Shown here: positions 6,355 through 8,488 of the stretch, one piece after another
Layout of the letters: the number at the start of each line of letters is the position of its first letter
Numbering within the stretch: the first letter of the stretch is position 1
Assembly: GCA_963591565.1 (NCBI GenBank)
Contig: CAVAUD010000091.1
Span: forward strand, 1-8,488
Length of the DNA: 8,488 bases
Origin: Paratractidigestivibacter sp963591565
GTDB lineage: Bacteria; Actinomycetota; Coriobacteriia; Coriobacteriales; Atopobiaceae
Direction: 5' to 3'
Position numbers and translations under genes: made by a program
Notes under the pieces: model-generated
Databases searched by the model: none
What the model was told of the DNA's origin: nothing
Seen by the model: the letters and a program-made list of their open reading frames with translations, nothing else

Positions 6355-6431
6355 TTGCTTGTGTATGCGCAAATTCCCGGTGCCGGAGGGCCTCGCGCCT
6401 CCACAACCGCGGCGAAGGAGGCGAGAAGACC

Positions 6432-7094
6432 ATGCCCAGAGAGACCAAGAAAGCCAAGGCCGAGCGCGCCTGCGAGGTCTGCCGCCGCCTTGACGAGAAG
6501 TACGGCCCCGTCGAGTGCTTCCTGGACCATGAGACGCCTTTTCGCCTGACCATCGCGGTGCTGCTCTCGGCCCAAACGACGGACGCGCAGGTCAACAAGG
6601 TGACCCCGGCGCTGTTCGAGCGCTTCCCCACCCCGCAGGACATGGCGGCCGCCTCGTCCGAGGAAGTGGCCGAGCTCATCCGCAGCCTGGGCTTCTACAA
6701 AACCAAGGCCCGCCACTGCGTCGAGTGTGCCCAGGCCATCGTGGCCGATTTCGGCGGCGAGGTGCCCCACACCATGGCCGAGCTCACCTCGCTTCCCGGC
6801 GTGGGCCGCAAGACCGCGAACATCGTGCTCAACGTGGGCTTCGGCATCGTGGAGGGCATCGCGGTCGACACCCACGTGAACCGCATCGCGCACCGCCTGG
6901 CGCTCTCGCCCAAGACGCACGCCGCCGAGCCCCTCAAAACCGAGCAGGACCTCTTGGCCCTGCTCCCCCGCGAGCTGTGGCAAAACGTCAACCACCAGTG
7001 GATCGTCCACGGGCGCCAGACCTGCAGCGCCCGGTCGCCGCGCTGCGACGGGTGCGTGCTGGAGGATATCTGCCCGAGCGCGCACCGCTGCTAG
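6432..7094 (+). CDS. nth: Endonuclease III (bifunctional DNA glycosylase/AP lyase)
   Basis: 220-aa base-excision-repair enzyme that removes oxidised pyrimidines and nicks at abasic sites. The helix-hairpin-helix LPGVGRKTA (121-129) contains catalytic Lys127. Catalytic Asp146 lies in AVDTHV. The C-terminal 4Fe-4S loop has Cys198, 205, 208 and 214 in the standard C-x6-C-x2-C-x5-C spacing. LLSAQTTDAQVNK (44-56) is the typical N-terminal signature. Length is close to the 211 aa of E. coli Nth, with a slightly longer N-terminus. ATG 6432 has AAGGAGG at 6415-6421. The membrane-protein gene follows after 84 bp with no visible terminator, so they may share a transcript. Confidence 0.96.
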   Translation: MPRETKKAKAERACEVCRRLDEKYGPVECFLDHETPFRLTIAVLLSAQTTDAQVNKVTPALFERFPTPQDMAAASSEEVAELIRSLGFYKTKARHCVECAQAIVADFGGEVPHTMAELTSLPGVGRKTANIVLNVGFGIVEGIAVDTHVNRIAHRLALSPKTHAAEPLKTEQDLLALLPRELWQNVNHQWIVHGRQTCSARSPRCDGCVLEDICPSAHRC

Positions 7095-7178
7095 CGGCCG
7101 AGCCGCGGCCCTCGCCGCCCGACGTCGCCGCCGCCGGCCGCCCGTCTCCGCCCCGTTCCCCTCTCGTAAGGATTGCTC

Positions 7179-8054
7179 TTGATCGCAAGTCAGCTCGTCG
7201 TTTGGTTCTCGTTCTTTGGCCTGGTAGGGTGGCTCTTCGAGTCGACCTACTGCTCGGTGGTCGAGAAGCGCTGGTGCAACCGCGGCTTCCTCTTTGGCCC
7301 CATCTGCCCCATCTACGGGGCGGGCGCCGTGGGGGCGCTCGCCGTCTTTGGAAACCCGCTGGTCAGCGGCGCTCTACCGCCGGCCTGGGCGATTTTCCTG
7401 GTGTGTGCCGCAGGCGCCTCGGCCATCGAGTGGGTCACGTCCGTCTTTATGGAGAAGGTCTTCGGCACCGTGTGGTGGGACTACACGGACATGCCGCTCA
7501 ACCTCGACGGGCGCATCTGCGTGCCCGCGGCCACGCTCTTCGGCCTGGGCGGCCTTGCCATCGTCTACGTGGCGTTGCCCCTGGTAAACGCCGTGAACGC
7601 CGCCGTCGACCCCCTGACCTTCGAGGTGGCCGCCCTCATCCTCATGGCCCTTCTCGCCGCCGACACGACGCTGGCCGTCTGCGCCCTGACCGAGGTCATC
7701 GCCGCCGTCGAGCGCGTGCAGGGCAGCTTCGACAACCGCGTCCAGGGCGCCCTTGAGTCCGGGGCCGAGAAGGCCGGCCGCGTCCGCGAGACCGGGGCCG
7801 GCGCCGTGGGCCGCGTCCGCGAGACCGGGGCCGGCGCCGTGGGCCGCGTCCGCGAGACGGGCGCCGAGGCCGTCGACCGCCTGCTCGACACCCGCGACGA
7901 CTACGCCGAGCGCCTGCGCGACGTCGCCTCGCACATGAGCGGGCGCCACCAGCACATCCTCCACAACATGAGGCGTTTCCACTCAAAGAAGCTCAAGGGG
8001 ACGGCCGCGCGCCTCGTCGCCGCCCTCGACAACCTCAAGAAGGACAACAAGTGA
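7179..8054 (+). CDS. PF06541-type membrane protein ('putative ABC-transporter type IV') with C-terminal 11-residue repeats
   Basis: 291 aa. The N-terminal part (about 1-165) has four to five hydrophobic segments (about 3-22, 42-58, 68-90, 112-135, 147-168) and the family's signatures: GFLFGPICPIYGAGA (36-50) and EWVTSVFMEKVFGTVWWDY (84-102), then GRICVPAATLFGLGGL. The family is often labelled an ABC transporter permease, but no ATPase is encoded here and the true role is unknown. Residues 176-255 form a charged, Ala-rich helix with three tandem GRVRETGAGAV units (200-232), and the tail is Lys/His rich. TTG 7179 is preferred over TTG 7173 because TAAGGA ends six bases upstream of it. The stop overlaps the start of the HD gene by 1 nt. 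Confidence 0.82.
   Translation: MIASQLVVWFSFFGLVGWLFESTYCSVVEKRWCNRGFLFGPICPIYGAGAVGALAVFGNPLVSGALPPAWAIFLVCAAGASAIEWVTSVFMEKVFGTVWWDYTDMPLNLDGRICVPAATLFGLGGLAIVYVALPLVNAVNAAVDPLTFEVAALILMALLAADTTLAVCALTEVIAAVERVQGSFDNRVQGALESGAEKAGRVRETGAGAVGRVRETGAGAVGRVRETGAEAVDRLLDTRDDYAERLRDVASHMSGRHQHILHNMRRFHSKKLKGTAARLVAALDNLKKDNK
7776..7874 (+). repeat. Three 33-bp tandem repeats inside the membrane-protein gene
   Basis: Units at 7776-7808 and 7809-7841 are identical at all 33 bases. The third, 7842-7874, differs at five positions. They encode GRVRETGAGAV twice and GRVRETGAEAV once. The unit is in frame, so slippage would change helix length without breaking the gene. Confidence 0.92.
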
Positions 8055-8488
8055 TGTCTCCCAGCGCCAAAGCCGCCCTCGACGCCCAGGTCGCCCTTAT
8101 GGAGAAGGCCGGGCGCACCCACCTTATGCAGGGGTTTGTTCAGCACGGGCAGGTGAGCACCTGGCAGCACTGCGTGCGCGTGGCCACCTGCGCCGTGACG
8201 ATGGCCGAGGCCCTTCACCTGCGCGTTTCTCAGCAAGAGATGGTCCGCGCGGCCCTGCTCCACGACTACTTCCTCTACGACTGGCACGAGCCCGACCACA
8301 CCAAGCACGCGACGATGCACCCCGTCTTCGCGCTGAGAAACGCCCGCGAGGACTTCGACCTCACGCCGCTGGAGGAAAACGCGATCGCAGCTCACATGTG
8401 GCCCCTGCCGCCGGGCCGCGTGCCGGCGAGCCGCGAGGCCTGGCTCATCTGCGCCGCCGACAAGTGGTGCTCGCTGGCCGAGACCCTC
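8054..8488 (+). CDS. HD-domain phosphohydrolase, 3' end beyond the window
   Basis: The first 145 residues are in the window and the frame is open to the edge. ATG 8054 overlaps the preceding TGA by one base (TGATG), indicating translational coupling with the membrane-protein gene. HD-superfamily metal ligands are visible: His39 (TWQHCVRVA), His70-Asp71 (ALLHDYFLYD), His85/His89, His114 (AAHMWPL) and Asp136 (CAADKW). HD proteins hydrolyse phosphomonoesters or nucleotides; this small single-domain type has no settled substrate. Its coupling to a membrane protein suggests a joint function, which is inference. Confidence 0.85.
   Translation, partial: MSPSAKAALDAQVALMEKAGRTHLMQGFVQHGQVSTWQHCVRVATCAVTMAEALHLRVSQQEMVRAALLHDYFLYDWHEPDHTKHATMHPVFALRNAREDFDLTPLEENAIAAHMWPLPPGRVPASREAWLICAADKWCSLAETL

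Noticed and set aside
7095..7178. Terminator after nth
   Set aside because: GC-rich inverted stretches (GCGGCC, GCCGCGGCC) are present but no T-run follows.

Overview
The window looks like chromosomal DNA of a high-GC actinobacterium. A Coriobacteriia gut or oral lineage such as Olsenella or Collinsella is my best guess. The reasons are strong G/C bias at third codon positions, an XRE-aminotransferase fusion, a short deformylase-like protein, and a secreted papain-like protease with a lectin-like domain and a sortase-type tail. The placement is inferred from gene content only. I see no phage, insertion sequence, tRNA, rRNA or CRISPR array.

Layout. On the minus strand at the left is a fused XRE regulator/class I aminotransferase (8-1525). 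Upstream of it is an AT-rich control region (1526-1717) with four near-identical GTTCAATTT-type sites around a predicted promoter. Next comes a 144-bp element bounded by a perfect 29-bp inverted repeat (1718-1861), then a Cof-type HAD phosphatase (1876-2706, minus). Divergent from the phosphatase are a TrmL-type tRNA 2'-O-methyltransferase (2791-3378) and a secreted C1 cysteine protease (3446-5614). One base after the protease stop is a second element of 140 bp bounded by an imperfect 23-bp inverted repeat (5615-5754). A strong intrinsic terminator (5802-5837) serves the deformylase-like gene (5865-6284, minus). Divergent from that gene are endonuclease III (6432-7094), a PF06541-type membrane protein with an 11-residue tandem repeat (7179-8054), and an HD-domain phosphohydrolase cut by the window edge (8054-8488).

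How the genes relate. Most are housekeeping or accessory genes with no shared pathway: amino acid metabolism, tRNA modification, base-excision repair and protein N-terminus processing. The closest functional link visible is the 1-nt overlap between the membrane protein and the HD protein, which implies translational coupling. The points most worth following are: the pair of similarly built, sequence-unrelated inverted-repeat elements placed just after stop codons; the operator array of the XRE-aminotransferase; an internal ribosome-binding site that could release a free aminotransferase; and the loss of the catalytic glutamate in the deformylase-like protein.
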